From contig JAAFKA010000005.1 of the NCBI GenBank assembly GCA_013299115.1, forward strand, positions 1 through 64,000: a DNA stretch of 64,000 nucleotides, given 5' to 3'. This DNA comes from Cytophagales bacterium. Lineage in GTDB: Bacteria; Bacteroidota; Bacteroidia; Cytophagales; Thermoflexibacteraceae. How positions within the stretch are numbered: position 1 is the first letter of the stretch; each line of letters starts with the position of its first letter. Position numbers and translations under genes: made by a program. Below are positions 18,753-29,400 of this stretch, piece by piece. The notes under the pieces were generated by a model. It saw nothing but the letters and a program-made list of their open reading frames with translations. It did not search any database and was not told where the DNA came from.

Positions 18753-20270
18753 ATGCTTCATTTCAAATTAACACAGGAGTTTCAACCTGCGGAGGTATTG
18801 GTCGTTTTGCTTGCCCAAGACCCACAACTCAAAGAAAATTTGGCTGCTATTGCCAGCTTTGCCCACCTAACGGCAGATGATTTGGTGGCAAACTTCAAAG
18901 CCGAAAAAAAAGATAGCACAGCTTTTTATACAGCCCACCAACACCCAACAGGTGTAAAGAAAATTTATTTGCTCGGCTTAGGCGAAACCAAAGAGGACAA
19001 ACCTTTGTCGCCAGAGGCAGTACGCCAAGTGATGCGTAGTTTTGTCCACAAAAACAAAACGACTTTGCCTACTGTCATCAGTATAGATTGCTTGCAATTT
19101 TCGTCCCTCAAACAACTTTCGGCTGCACAACTTCCTGCTTTTGTGGAGGCATTGGCGGGAGGAAGTCTATTAGGCTTGTACGAAATAGGCAAATACAAAC
19201 AAGAACCACCCAAACCTGTTGCATTTGATACTTTGCGAATTCATCTGGCTGTCAAAACACAAGCAAATGACCCAATAGAAAAAAGCATAGACAAAGCAAA
19301 AGTAGTGGCTGTTGCCCAGTTGCGAGTTTTTGACATGGTCAATACGCCCTCCAACCGTTTTACTCCCGAAGACTTTGCCAAAACAGCCGAGTTAATTGGT
19401 AGCGAAGCCTCAATAAATGTAAAGGTTTTCAGAGGGAAGGAAGTGAAAGAGCAAAACCTCCATGCCCTTTGGTCGGTGGGCAAAGGCAGTGAAAACTTGC
19501 CAACTTTCTCTATTTTGGAGTACAAACCAGCCCATTTTACCAAAAGCATTGGCTTGGTAGGCAAAGGCGTAAACTTCGATACAGGAGGTTATAACATCAA
19601 AACGCAAGGCATGGCACCAATGAAAATAGACATGGCGGGTGCTGCCACGATGCTGGGCGTGATGGAAAGTATAGCCAAATTGCAACTGCCTATTCATGTG
19701 GTTTGCATTATTCCTGCCTGCGAAAATATGATTAGTGGCAATGCTTACAAACCCAGCGACATTATAGACTCCTACGCAGGTTACACCATAGAAGTAGAGG
19801 ACACCGATGCCGAAGGACGAATTATGATGGCTGATGCCTTGGCTTACCTCACCAAAAACTACCAAACCGACTATCTTTTAGACATAGCCACCCTCACAGG
19901 GGCAAGCATCATCAGTTTGGGGCTAAAAGCAGGAGCTATGTTCACGAATAATGAGGAATTGGCTACAAAATTCTATGATTTAGGGCAACAAACCGAAGAA
20001 AAAGTTTGGCGTTTGCCCCTCTGGGACGACTACGCAGATGCCCTCAAATCGGACATGGCAGATGTAAAAAACTACGCCAATTCGCAAGCAGGGTCTGTTA
20101 CGGCTGCAAAATTCTTAGAAAAATTTACCAACAAACACCCCGCCTGGGTGCATTTTGACGTGGCAGGTATGTGCTGGATGGACAGCGAATTTGCAAAAAC
20201 TCGAAATGCAACAGCTTTTGGTGTACGCCTAATGGTGGAATTTGCAGAGAGTTTGGTGGCAGGAAAATAA
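18753..20270 (+). CDS. pepA: Leucyl aminopeptidase, peptidase family M17
   Basis: 505 residues from the ATG at 18753; an in-frame ATG at 18684 would add 23 residues unlike the family (MLLANYFALLQ...). Family motifs are present: GKGVNFDTGGYNIK (about 268-281), MKIDMAGAATMLG (about 288-300), and the signature EDTDAEGR at about 349-356 with its metal-binding Asp and Glu. The enzyme removes N-terminal residues, preferably leucine, in the cytoplasm using two metal ions as a hexamer. The N-terminal part (HFKLTQEFQPAEVLVVLLAQ) fits the diverged M17 macro-like domain. The gene stands alone; the hairpin at 20318-20350 follows it. Confidence 0.93.
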   Translation: MLHFKLTQEFQPAEVLVVLLAQDPQLKENLAAIASFAHLTADDLVANFKAEKKDSTAFYTAHQHPTGVKKIYLLGLGETKEDKPLSPEAVRQVMRSFVHKNKTTLPTVISIDCLQFSSLKQLSAAQLPAFVEALAGGSLLGLYEIGKYKQEPPKPVAFDTLRIHLAVKTQANDPIEKSIDKAKVVAVAQLRVFDMVNTPSNRFTPEDFAKTAELIGSEASINVKVFRGKEVKEQNLHALWSVGKGSENLPTFSILEYKPAHFTKSIGLVGKGVNFDTGGYNIKTQGMAPMKIDMAGAATMLGVMESIAKLQLPIHVVCIIPACENMISGNAYKPSDIIDSYAGYTIEVEDTDAEGRIMMADALAYLTKNYQTDYLLDIATLTGASIISLGLKAGAMFTNNEELATKFYDLGQQTEEKVWRLPLWDDYADALKSDMADVKNYANSQAGSVTAAKFLEKFTNKHPAWVHFDVAGMCWMDSEFAKTRNATAFGVRLMVEFAESLVAGK

Positions 20271-20317
20271 TAATACATGGTTTGTTATCAGGTAACCCAA
20301 AAAAAGTAGTTGAACCT

Positions 20318-20350
20318 AATTATCCGACACCTTTGAGGTGTTGGATAATT
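20318..20350. repeat. 33-nt hairpin, TTATCCGACACCT family
   Basis: 15-base arms (AATTATCCGACACCT) with loop TTG and one mismatch. Two relatives lie inside the kinase gene at 24019-24089. It follows pepA and may act as its terminator. Confidence 0.85.
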
Positions 20351-20540
20351 CTGATAATCAGATACTTAGTACTTTAAATATTATCGATTATTTAAGTCTA
20401 ACTACTTACTTACTTGCTTTGCTACTCTTTTACTTTTAACCAATTCAATTTTTTTGTGAAAATTTAACAGGCAAAACTACCAAACACCGCAACAATTCAC
20501 GAAATTCGCCAATTATTTTCTCATTTTGATTGGTCTTATC

Positions 20541-22589
20541 ATGCACAATACAGTACATAACTATTTGCTAACCAGCCGTTTAGCTTTATTTTTTCTTTTC
20601 CTTGCTTGCTCGTCTGCCTTTGCTCAAAAGCCTGATAGCACCAAAAATGCCAAAAAAGATTCTATTATCTATGGGGCTAATACCACTCGTTATTTCTATG
20701 CAGAAGACCTGATACTCAACCGCAGTGCTATGCGTTTTTTAGATACAAGTATCAACAATTTACACCGTTTTAACTATTTGCAAAAGCACCAAAACCTCTA
20801 CCAAGATGCGGGCAACATGGGTACGGCTATGCGTAGCATTTACTACCAAACCCCTGAGCAAATAGGCACTACGTTGGGCTACACCAACTACGATTTGTAT
20901 ATTCAAGACCCAAAAAAACGAAAATACTACAATACCATGTCGCCTTTTACTGATATTTACATAGGGCAAGGTGGCAATTTCCGTTCTTTGATAACTGTTA
21001 ATTTTGCTCGAAACATTACACCACTTTGGAATGTGGGCATTTATTATCACCGCGTAGGGTCAAATAAAGTCTATGGCAGAGCCTCTCGGAGAAATGACCC
21101 ACAGGCACTGCTCAATAATTATGGTATTCACACCAATTTTTTAAGCAAAAATCGCAGGTACAAATTATTGGCAAGTTTTAATTACTATGACAATACAGTT
21201 TTTGAAAGTGGAGGTTATCAGTTGGGGACAATAAAAGATGCAGATAGTTTGTTTAAGGTCGAGGCAGGAGGTTTGCAATTTAATTTGAATGATGCCGTAG
21301 CCACCCAAAACCGCAGACAAATCCATGTCTATCAACAACTTGGCGTTTTCGATACGGTCAAATTCCAAATCTTTCATACTTACGATTACGTCAAGCAATT
21401 TAACGGCTACGAAGACCGAAAATTTACATGGGCAGCCGAGCCGAATGCCAAGCAAACGGGCAATGTTTTGTTTTATTTGCCTTTGCAGCCCGATGGAAAA
21501 TCTTTTGCTAATTTTTCTCCGCAATTTGTTGGTGGGCAAGTTTCATCTTTTACGGAGTTTACCCAACACGACAACAAAGCAGGGTTGAAAGGCAAAATCC
21601 AAAAATTTAAGTATTTGGGTTATGTGCAACTCCGCAATTATGCCTTGCAAGATGAGTTTCTCCGCAAACAAGACAGCCTAAAAGCACGAAAAGATACGAT
21701 AAACATACGTCAATTACCCGCAGAGTTTTTTGTCGGTGGCAATCTGCGGTATGAATTTAACGATAGCATGCGGATAGATGCCACCTTAGATTATTTAGTG
21801 GCAGGAGATTATAGACTACGTGGCGTTTTTCAGCGAGGACTTTGGCAAGTAGGTTACGAAAGAACTTCTTACCGTCCTACCCTGATGCAGCGGAGATTTA
21901 AAGGCAATTTGATACAATGGGACAACCCCGATTTGGTAAACACCGAAGCAGATAAAATTTTTGGTAGCCTTGCTATCAAATTGCCCCTGATTCGGCTCAA
22001 TCCTTATGGCTCTTTGACTAACATCATTGATTATGTTTACTATGACACCAAAGGTGTGGCTCGACAAATAGAACCAATAGAAATAAAAAACCCCGCCAAT
22101 TATATCAATCTCGACCAGCTTCCTCGTGCTGCAAAACAAAATATTACCATTGCCCAAGTAGGGTTAAATTGGGAGTTCAGGTGGCGAAAATGGAACAATG
22201 TTACAAATATTATTTATACACGCAATTTAGGTGCAAACCTCATCAGAATGCCCGAATGGTTGGTAAACTCCCAATTTTACTATGAAAGTGCTTTGTTTAA
22301 AAGTGCTTTGTTTGCCCAAATAGGCGTGGATTTTCATTGGAAATCAGCCTATTATGCCAACGCCTTTATGCCTGTAACCCAAGAATTTTATCTGCAAAAC
22401 AACTTTTTGGTAGAGAACTTTGTCAATGCTGACGTATTTATGAACTTCCGAATGAAAAGGGCTTTGATATTTCTCAAAATCAACAATATGCTGCAAGATT
22501 TCACCCGACCAGGATATTTTATTACGCCTTTGTATTTTGCTCAGTCGCGTGGGTTTGAGTTAGGAGTGAATTGGTTGTTTTATGATTAA
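20541..22589 (+). CDS. Putative porin (Porin_10-like) outer-membrane protein
   Basis: 682 residues from the ATG at 20541; a TTG 15 bases earlier is also in frame but less likely. A signal peptide ends near SSAFAQ. The mature protein begins with a short charged stretch, then conserved-looking segments (YYQTPEQIGTTLGYTNYDLY, GQGGNFRSLITVNFARNI), followed by many amphipathic strands ending ELGVNWLFYD with a C-terminal aromatic residue, as expected of an outer-membrane barrel. The layout fits the Bacteroidetes putative-porin family. Substrate unknown. It lies between pepA and the kinase gene with spacers of over 200 bp on each side, so it is probably transcribed alone. Confidence 0.8.
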   Translation: MHNTVHNYLLTSRLALFFLFLACSSAFAQKPDSTKNAKKDSIIYGANTTRYFYAEDLILNRSAMRFLDTSINNLHRFNYLQKHQNLYQDAGNMGTAMRSIYYQTPEQIGTTLGYTNYDLYIQDPKKRKYYNTMSPFTDIYIGQGGNFRSLITVNFARNITPLWNVGIYYHRVGSNKVYGRASRRNDPQALLNNYGIHTNFLSKNRRYKLLASFNYYDNTVFESGGYQLGTIKDADSLFKVEAGGLQFNLNDAVATQNRRQIHVYQQLGVFDTVKFQIFHTYDYVKQFNGYEDRKFTWAAEPNAKQTGNVLFYLPLQPDGKSFANFSPQFVGGQVSSFTEFTQHDNKAGLKGKIQKFKYLGYVQLRNYALQDEFLRKQDSLKARKDTINIRQLPAEFFVGGNLRYEFNDSMRIDATLDYLVAGDYRLRGVFQRGLWQVGYERTSYRPTLMQRRFKGNLIQWDNPDLVNTEADKIFGSLAIKLPLIRLNPYGSLTNIIDYVYYDTKGVARQIEPIEIKNPANYINLDQLPRAAKQNITIAQVGLNWEFRWRKWNNVTNIIYTRNLGANLIRMPEWLVNSQFYYESALFKSALFAQIGVDFHWKSAYYANAFMPVTQEFYLQNNFLVENFVNADVFMNFRMKRALIFLKINNMLQDFTRPGYFITPLYFAQSRGFELGVNWLFYD

Positions 22590-22612
22590 GAAATTATTTT
22601 GTGTAGTATTTT

Positions 22613-22724
22613 CTGTAGAACGGACTTTAGTCCGTTTTTTTAGAGGTTTCAGCAAATAAATAGGTATTTTGAATCAAAATCTACATTTTCATCAACAAGA
22701 AACGGACTAAAGTCCGTTCTACAG
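22613..22724. repeat. MITE-like inverted repeat, CTGTAGAACGGACTTTAGTCCG termini
   Basis: Terminal inverted repeats of about 24 bp, identical apart from the interior (AACGGACTTTAGTCCGTTT against its complement), enclose about 64 bp of unrelated sequence. Same termini as 7922-7985 and 17084-17211, with different interiors. Confidence 0.85.
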
Positions 22725-22767
22725 ATACTGCATTTTTCACCAAGTATTTTTGTTTTAAATTCTACAC

Positions 22768-22793
22768 TTGTTTTTAGTTTTTTCGTATATTTG
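22768..22793 (+). promoter_or_regulatory. Possible promoter of the propeller histidine kinase
   Basis: TATATTTG at 22786-22793 matches the -7 consensus TAnnTTTG. The best TTG (22768-22770) is only 15 bp away, shorter than usual. The ATG follows 31 bases later. Confidence 0.4.
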
Positions 22794-22824
22794 TTTAGGT
22801 TACTATTTTGTCTAAACACTTTTC

Positions 22825-25800
22825 ATGCGTGTAGGTCTTTTTCTGTTCGTTTGTTTTTGGCTGTTGCTGCAATCCTTCGCAGATTTGCAAGGGCAAACAG
22901 TCCGATTCGAGCATATAGGTACAGAGGAAGGGCTGGAAAACCTCGATATTCAGGCTATTTTGCAAGACCGACAAGGCTTTATTTGGGTGGCTACTATGGG
23001 AGGGCTGCATCGTTTTGACGGCTACGGCTGCAAGGTTTTTAAATATGATGCCGAAAGGAAAAATAGCTTGTCGAGTAATTTGGTCTATTGCCTTTACCAA
23101 GATACTGATGGTTTTGTTTGGGTAGGTACAAGATACGGCATGAATAGGCTGAACCCCAAAACTGAAACTTTTACGGCTCATACACACTTTGAAGGCAATT
23201 ATTTGCTCGAAAATAAGGCAATTCGCCACATTTACCAAGACAAGAAAAAAAATTTGTGGGTGTCGGTTTCTGCCGTAGGTTTGCTGCATTTCGATTGGCA
23301 AACTCAACGGTTTGACAAATTTTTTTCGCCTCAAAATACCAAAAACCCATTGTTGGCTTACCCTAAGTTTTTTTATCAAGACCGCAAAGGAAACCAATGG
23401 CTGGGCAGTGATGGCGGGTTGGCACTTTTTTTTGAACACACCCAACAATTTGTAAATCTCCCTACCAACTTGCTCCCCAGTCAATATATAAAATGTATTT
23501 TTGAAGACAACGAAAATAATTTGTGGATTGGCACTGATGGCGGTTTGGCACTATTGCCACAAGAGCAACTTCGATTGTTTCAGGCTACGGATACAGCTAT
23601 TTTGCAATTTCAGCGGTTTGCAAACAGCCCTAACAACAAATATTCTTTGAGTAACAACTTTGTAAAAGCTATAAATCAAGACCAAGAGGGTAATTTATGG
23701 GTGGCTACAGACAATGGCGTTTCTTTCTTAAACCAAGCAAGACTCAAAAATAAAACCTATTACTTTACCAACTTTGTGCATAATGAAAATGATGAGCAAA
23801 GCCTTTCCAACAATTATTGCAGGACTGTAACCGCAGACCAACAAAATATAATTTGGATTGGAGGCAGCGGAGGCATTAGCAAATATGTGAAAGACAGGTT
23901 TCCATTTCGCCGTTTTCAGCACGAAAAAAACAACCCAAATAGTCTGAACGACAACTATGTACGAGCTATTGCCTGCCAAAAAATATCCAATCCTGCGATA
24001 AAAAGCAACCTAAAATACTTATCAGACACCTACAAGGTGTCGGATAAATTCAAAAAATACTTATCAGACACCTCTAAGGTGTCGGATAAATTGAGTGCTG
24101 CCCCCGACTCGTTGGAGATTGTGTGGGTAGGCACAAACAGCGGTGTTGCCAAATTTGACAAAACGAATAAGCAATTTTCTTTTCTTTCCATTGCAGAGGG
24201 TTTGCCGTTTAATCAAGTAAAGGCTTTGGCAACAGACCAACAACAACAACTTTGGATAGGCACAGACAAAGGTTTGGCGGTGCTAAACACCAAAACCAAC
24301 CAACTCAAAACTTATTTGTACGACAAAGACAAGCCACATAGCATACCAGATAATGCTATCAACTGTATTCACGTGGACAAAGAGGGTGTGGTTTGGATTG
24401 GTACGTGGAAAGGCGTGGTAAAATATGAACCTGCAACCGACAATTTTTCGGAGGTTTATCCTCAACTCGAAGACAGGGTGCAGTGTATTTTGAAAGACTC
24501 GGACAATGAACTCTGGATTGGCACAAGAGATGGGCTGATTCGGTTGCAAAACGAAATTGCCTCTACTGTTTATACTCACGAAACCAACAACACCAAAAGT
24601 TTATCGAGCAGCTATATTAATTGCTTATTGCAAATCGAAAAAGGAAAATTGTTGATAGGTACTTCCAATGGCGGACTCAGCCGTTTCGACAAAAAAACAG
24701 GTGTTTTTGAGCATTTTACGGAGGCAGACCATTTGCCCAACAACAACATAAACTGCATGATTGCGGGCAACGACAATAGACTTTGGTTAGGCACAGACAA
24801 AGGACTTTCACGCATAGATTTCGACACCAAACGGATTCGCACTTATTTAATCTCCGATGGATTGGCAGGGGCTTCTTTTTCGCACTTGGCAGTCGATAAA
24901 TTTTCAAATGGCGAGGTTTTTATAGGTACGTTGTCGGGTTTTAGCAGTTTTGCACCCAAAAGAATAAAAGACAATTCGTACAGTCCGCCTGTTTACGTAA
25001 CCAATTACAGTTTGTTCAGAAAAGTGGTAAGCATAGACCAACAAAAAGCCTTGACCCATAACTTACTGTTCGACAGGTACTTAACTCTCAAACACAGCGA
25101 CAAAATGATAACCTTCGACTTCATTGCCTTAGATTATCGCAATCCGCACCAGATTAAATATGCCTACAAATTAGAAAATTTTGATGACGATTGGCACTAT
25201 ACCAATGCCGAAAACCGCCAAGCTACTTACACCAATTTGCCCGCAGGCAACTACAAATTTATGGTAAAAGCCACTAATAACGATGGTTATTGGAGTAGAA
25301 ACGAATCGACTACATTGGTGGAAGTAAAACCTCCCTATTGGAAAACGTGGTGGTTTTTGCTCTGTTGTGGGTTGGCAATCAGTGTGGTGTTGTATGGTTT
25401 CCAATATTGGCGAGAAAAAGATTTGATAGCCACCCAAAATAGATTGGAAAGAGAAGTAGAGGAAAGAACAGCCGAATTGGTGGCAGAAAAAAATAAATTG
25501 GAAGATGCCAAAATAGAAATTTCTATCAATTTGGAGGAGATAGAAGCCCAACGCGACGAAATAGAAGCCCAACGCGACAACATAGCCCGCATGAACTCTG
25601 CCTTAGAAATACAAGTGCAAGACCGTACACAGAAATTGGTGGAAAAAAACAAAGAACTCGACCAGTTTCTCTACCGAGCTGCCCACGATTTGAAGGGACC
25701 CTTAGCCCGAATGAAAGGCTTAGTCAATTTGGGTATCATAGAAACACAAGACGAAATAGCCGTAGAGTATTTTGAAAAATTGGATTCTTTGTCCGTAGAA

Positions 25801-26316
25801 ATGTTGCAATTACTGAACCGCATACGCCAAATTCACGATATTAAAAACAAAAAAGTAGTTTCAGAAGTAGTTGATTTTGAGCAAATTATAGAAAATATTT
25901 TGTATCATGTCATTCGCAAGCACAATTTGGCTATGGTCAAAATCCAGACTGATACCTCTCCCCTACCCTACTTTACCTCGGACAAAGAACTGCTGACCCA
26001 ACTCCTTCGCAATTTGATAGAAAATGCTGCCGCCTATGTGGACTATTCCCAAAAAAGCAAAATCAAAATTTCGGTGCTACCTTGCACACCTCTCACAGAC
26101 GAACAGCAAGGCGTAAAAATTATGGTCGAAGACAACGGCATAGGCATAGACCCACAGGTGCATGAAAGAGTTTTTTCCATGTTTTTTGTCGGCACTTCCC
26201 TCTCCAAAGGCATGGGTTTGGGCTTGTATGAAGTGAAACTCATAGCCGAAAAACTAAACGGACAAGTTAGTTTTATATGTCAAGACGGGTGGACAAAATT
26301 TTGGGTGGTGGTGTGA
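22825..26316 (+). CDS. Beta-propeller sensor histidine kinase (no receiver domain)
   Basis: 1163 residues. A signal peptide (LLLQSFADLQGQ) leads into a periplasmic two-component-regulator propeller with many blades of the type GNLWIGTDGGLALL, then a Y_Y_Y domain (about 760-835), one membrane helix (WWFLLCCGLAISVVLYGFQY, about 842-862), a coiled coil containing a repeated EIEAQRD, a HisKA domain with the phosphorylated His at about 954 (RAAHDLKGPLARMKG) and an ATPase domain (NLIENAAAYV, VEDNGIGID, GMGLGL near 1129). Unlike typical Bacteroidetes hybrid sensors it lacks a receiver and a DNA-binding HTH, and no response regulator gene is adjacent. Residues about 399-422 derive from two palindromic repeats inside a propeller blade. 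Ligand unknown. Confidence 0.92.
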   Translation: MRVGLFLFVCFWLLLQSFADLQGQTVRFEHIGTEEGLENLDIQAILQDRQGFIWVATMGGLHRFDGYGCKVFKYDAERKNSLSSNLVYCLYQDTDGFVWVGTRYGMNRLNPKTETFTAHTHFEGNYLLENKAIRHIYQDKKKNLWVSVSAVGLLHFDWQTQRFDKFFSPQNTKNPLLAYPKFFYQDRKGNQWLGSDGGLALFFEHTQQFVNLPTNLLPSQYIKCIFEDNENNLWIGTDGGLALLPQEQLRLFQATDTAILQFQRFANSPNNKYSLSNNFVKAINQDQEGNLWVATDNGVSFLNQARLKNKTYYFTNFVHNENDEQSLSNNYCRTVTADQQNIIWIGGSGGISKYVKDRFPFRRFQHEKNNPNSLNDNYVRAIACQKISNPAIKSNLKYLSDTYKVSDKFKKYLSDTSKVSDKLSAAPDSLEIVWVGTNSGVAKFDKTNKQFSFLSIAEGLPFNQVKALATDQQQQLWIGTDKGLAVLNTKTNQLKTYLYDKDKPHSIPDNAINCIHVDKEGVVWIGTWKGVVKYEPATDNFSEVYPQLEDRVQCILKDSDNELWIGTRDGLIRLQNEIASTVYTHETNNTKSLSSSYINCLLQIEKGKLLIGTSNGGLSRFDKKTGVFEHFTEADHLPNNNINCMIAGNDNRLWLGTDKGLSRIDFDTKRIRTYLISDGLAGASFSHLAVDKFSNGEVFIGTLSGFSSFAPKRIKDNSYSPPVYVTNYSLFRKVVSIDQQKALTHNLLFDRYLTLKHSDKMITFDFIALDYRNPHQIKYAYKLENFDDDWHYTNAENRQATYTNLPAGNYKFMVKATNNDGYWSRNESTTLVEVKPPYWKTWWFLLCCGLAISVVLYGFQYWREKDLIATQNRLEREVEERTAELVAEKNKLEDAKIEISINLEEIEAQRDEIEAQRDNIARMNSALEIQVQDRTQKLVEKNKELDQFLYRAAHDLKGPLARMKGLVNLGIIETQDEIAVEYFEKLDSLSVEMLQLLNRIRQIHDIKNKKVVSEVVDFEQIIENILYHVIRKHNLAMVKIQTDTSPLPYFTSDKELLTQLLRNLIENAAAYVDYSQKSKIKISVLPCTPLTDEQQGVKIMVEDNGIGIDPQVHERVFSMFFVGTSLSKGMGLGLYEVKLIAEKLNGQVSFICQDGWTKFWVVV
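24019..24089. repeat. Two in-frame palindromic repeats inside the kinase gene
   Basis: Hairpins at 24019-24047 and 24061-24089 have arms TTATCAGACACCT / AGGTGTCGGATAA (one mismatch) and loops ACA and CTA. They are 42 bp (14 codons) apart and encode YLSDTYKVSDKFKK and YLSDTSKVSDKL. The intergenic relative at 20318-20350 shares the arms. Confidence 0.9.
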
Positions 26317-26475
26317 GTAGGCTAGAAAAAGTTTTTTGCAAAGCACAAAACTTGAACAACACTACCTATTAAAAACTCTTTTAAACCTTTTTGGTATTTT
26401 TTAATCTAATCTTAAAACCATTGCAAGTTAAAAATACTAACTTGCCTTTGTATTTTTTTTACAAACACCAACAAG

Positions 26476-29400
26476 ATGAAAAAGCAAGCTACTATCCTCC
26501 TCTTTTTGATACTTAATTGCCTGATATCCAATTTTTTACAAGCACAAACCTTATCTACCGAAGGCAAAGAGTTTTATGCAGGATTTTTGAGCATCATTCC
26601 CAATCCGCCCAATACGTTGCGGTTTGTGATAAGCTCACGCACAGGGGCAAGTGGGCGAATTTCGATGCCGACCAATGCCAATTTTACACCGCTAAATTTT
26701 ACTGTAACCGCAGGAGGAATTTACCAAACGCCAGACCTGAGTGCTACTTTTGCAGCCAGCATAGGCGAGCAGGTAGAAAACAAAGCCTTTTATATTCAAT
26801 CGAACAACAACGACATCAGTGTTACAGCCATTAACTTGTCGCCAAACCGAACAGAAGCCTCTTTGGTGCTGCCCCAAACAGCTTTGGGCAAAACAACGGA
26901 ATACATCGTCAATACAGCCCAGCGAGGTGTCAATAATGGTTCTTTGTCTGAATTTATGGTTGTAGCTACCGACAACAACACCGTATTAGAAATTATACCA
27001 AGTGCCACCACCGTATTGGGCAAGCAGGCAAATCAACCTTTTACTGTTACCTTGCAGCGTGGGCAAGTAGTGCAGTATCAAGCAGTTGAAGACCTCACAG
27101 GCACACGCATACGCGGGGCAAACGGCAACTGCAAATCTTTTGCTGTTTTTGCAGGCACTAATACGGTTACATTGGCTTGTGGCGTGGGTGGCTCTCCCTT
27201 GGCAGGTTCTTCGCAGCACGTTTACGAACAGCAATTTCCTACCCACACATGGGGAAACCAATACATTGTTACGCCTTATCAGGGTTTGAATGGTGTTTTT
27301 TACAAAGTGGTGGCAAGGGAAGATAATACTGCCGTAACAACTACAGGAAACCCAACTAACTTTACTTTGCGTGCAGGAGAATCGAGGTTGATTTTTACCA
27401 CTACGCCCTCTTGTATTAAAGCAGATAAGCCAATTAGTGTAGTGCAGATGAGCCAAAATTCTTTTTGCAATTTTCCTGCAAACTCAGACCCTTCTTTGCT
27501 TGCCCTCAATGCCGTAAACCAAACGACAAGTAGAGCCACTTTTAACACCATAGAATTAGGGTCTAATCAAGGGCAGCACTTTGTCAATGTCCTGATAAAA
27601 ACGGCAGACATCGGGCAGTTGCGAATGAATAGCAGAACAACGGACAATAACAATGTGCCGTTGCGAAATTATTTTAATCCCATTCCTTCTTGCAACGAGT
27701 ATTCTTATGCACCTCTGCCCGTAGGCACAGCAGGACGTACAGGGCTGATAACCACCACCTTAGAGGCAGCTAATGGCTTTTCGGCTTTTGCCTACGGATA
27801 CAGCCAAGTAGATATGTATGCGTATGCAGTAGGGGCAAGTTTCGAAAATTTGGAAGTCAATTATACCTACAAAACCGACAGTGTGGTCTGCAACAGAACT
27901 GTATTGAGTTTTGTAGGAGCAGGCACCAATACATCGAGTTTTACATGGGATTTTGGCGACAATACGCCCGTAGGTTTGGGGGCAAATGTCAAGCATACCT
28001 ACACACAATCAGGCACTTACAAAGTTACAATGACTGTTTTGCTGTTTGGTGGCACAGGTTGCTCTTCTATTACTTCTGTTACAAAAGAAATTTCGGTCAT
28101 AGTCAATAAACCTTTTCCTGTTTTGGCACAAATAGAGGGCAATCGTAGCCCTTTGACTGTTTGCGGTGCAGCCGACTCCTTGTTTGCGGTGGCAGTGGAC
28201 AGTGCTACCTACCAATGGAATTTGAATAACGCACCTATTCGCAATGCAACCAATCGAAAGTTAATTATCACACAATCAGGCAATTATACAGTAACAGTTT
28301 CCAAAGGTTTGTGTTCTTCCAATACTTCGCAGCCTGTAACAGCCACTTTTCTCAACGTAATTGCCAAAATTCAGGGAGATAGTTCGCAAATTTTTTGCGA
28401 CAGAGGTAGGCTAAGAGCAGACGTGAAAGACAGCACCCTCTATACCTATGAGTGGAGAAGAAACAATGAAGTATTGGCAGAAAAAACAGCAACTTTGTGG
28501 ACAAACCAAGAAGGCAGCTATGTTTTGACCTTGAAACAAGGCATTTGCAGCAACACCTCCAAACCTACACAAGTAAGAGTAAACAAAAGTCCGTTGGCTA
28601 TTTGGTTGAATACCAACCCTTTGCAAGTTTGCGACAGCACAATTTTGGAGGTGCAAGCCGTAGCCAATGCAACCTATACGTGGACACGCAACAAGGCTAC
28701 CATTGCAGGAACTTTGCCAACTTTGCGTACCAAATTAAGTGGAATTTATACAGTAGCTGTAACCTTAAATGGTTGTACCACAGTTTCCAGACCCTTAGAT
28801 TTGACTGTTACACCCACGCCCACAGCCAAAATTACGCAGCCTAATCCTTTGTATTTTTGCCGACAAGCCACGTTGAGTGCAGTAAAAACGGATAGTGCCA
28901 GCTATATTTGGTTTAGAAACAATACTATTTTGCTCGATGCACCCAATAGACCCGACTTGACCACTACGCAAGCAGGTACGTATCGGGTGTTGGTGAGGGT
29001 GAGAAATTGCGAAAGATTATCAGATACTATTCAGCTCATTCCCAACAACTTGCGGGCTGTTATCCGCCAAAACAATGGTGTGAGTTTTTGCGAAAAAGGT
29101 GTATTGCAAGCCGACTCTTTAATCAATTTTGGTGCTATCAACTATGAATGGTTGTTGGGTGGCAAGGTCATTGGTACTAAACCTTCGCAAACCATTACCG
29201 AGTCGGGGACTTACACCTTGCGGGTTTACCAAGAAACTTGCGAAGCCTTAGCACGAGTGGAGGCTATTGTCCATACTTTTCCAAAAGATTTGAGAATAGA
29301 AGCTACCAAATTGACTTTCTGCCCCGATAGTTTGGTTACGTTGGCAATAAAAGGTAGCAATTTAAGTCCTTCGGCTACTTTTCAGTGGCAATACAACAAC

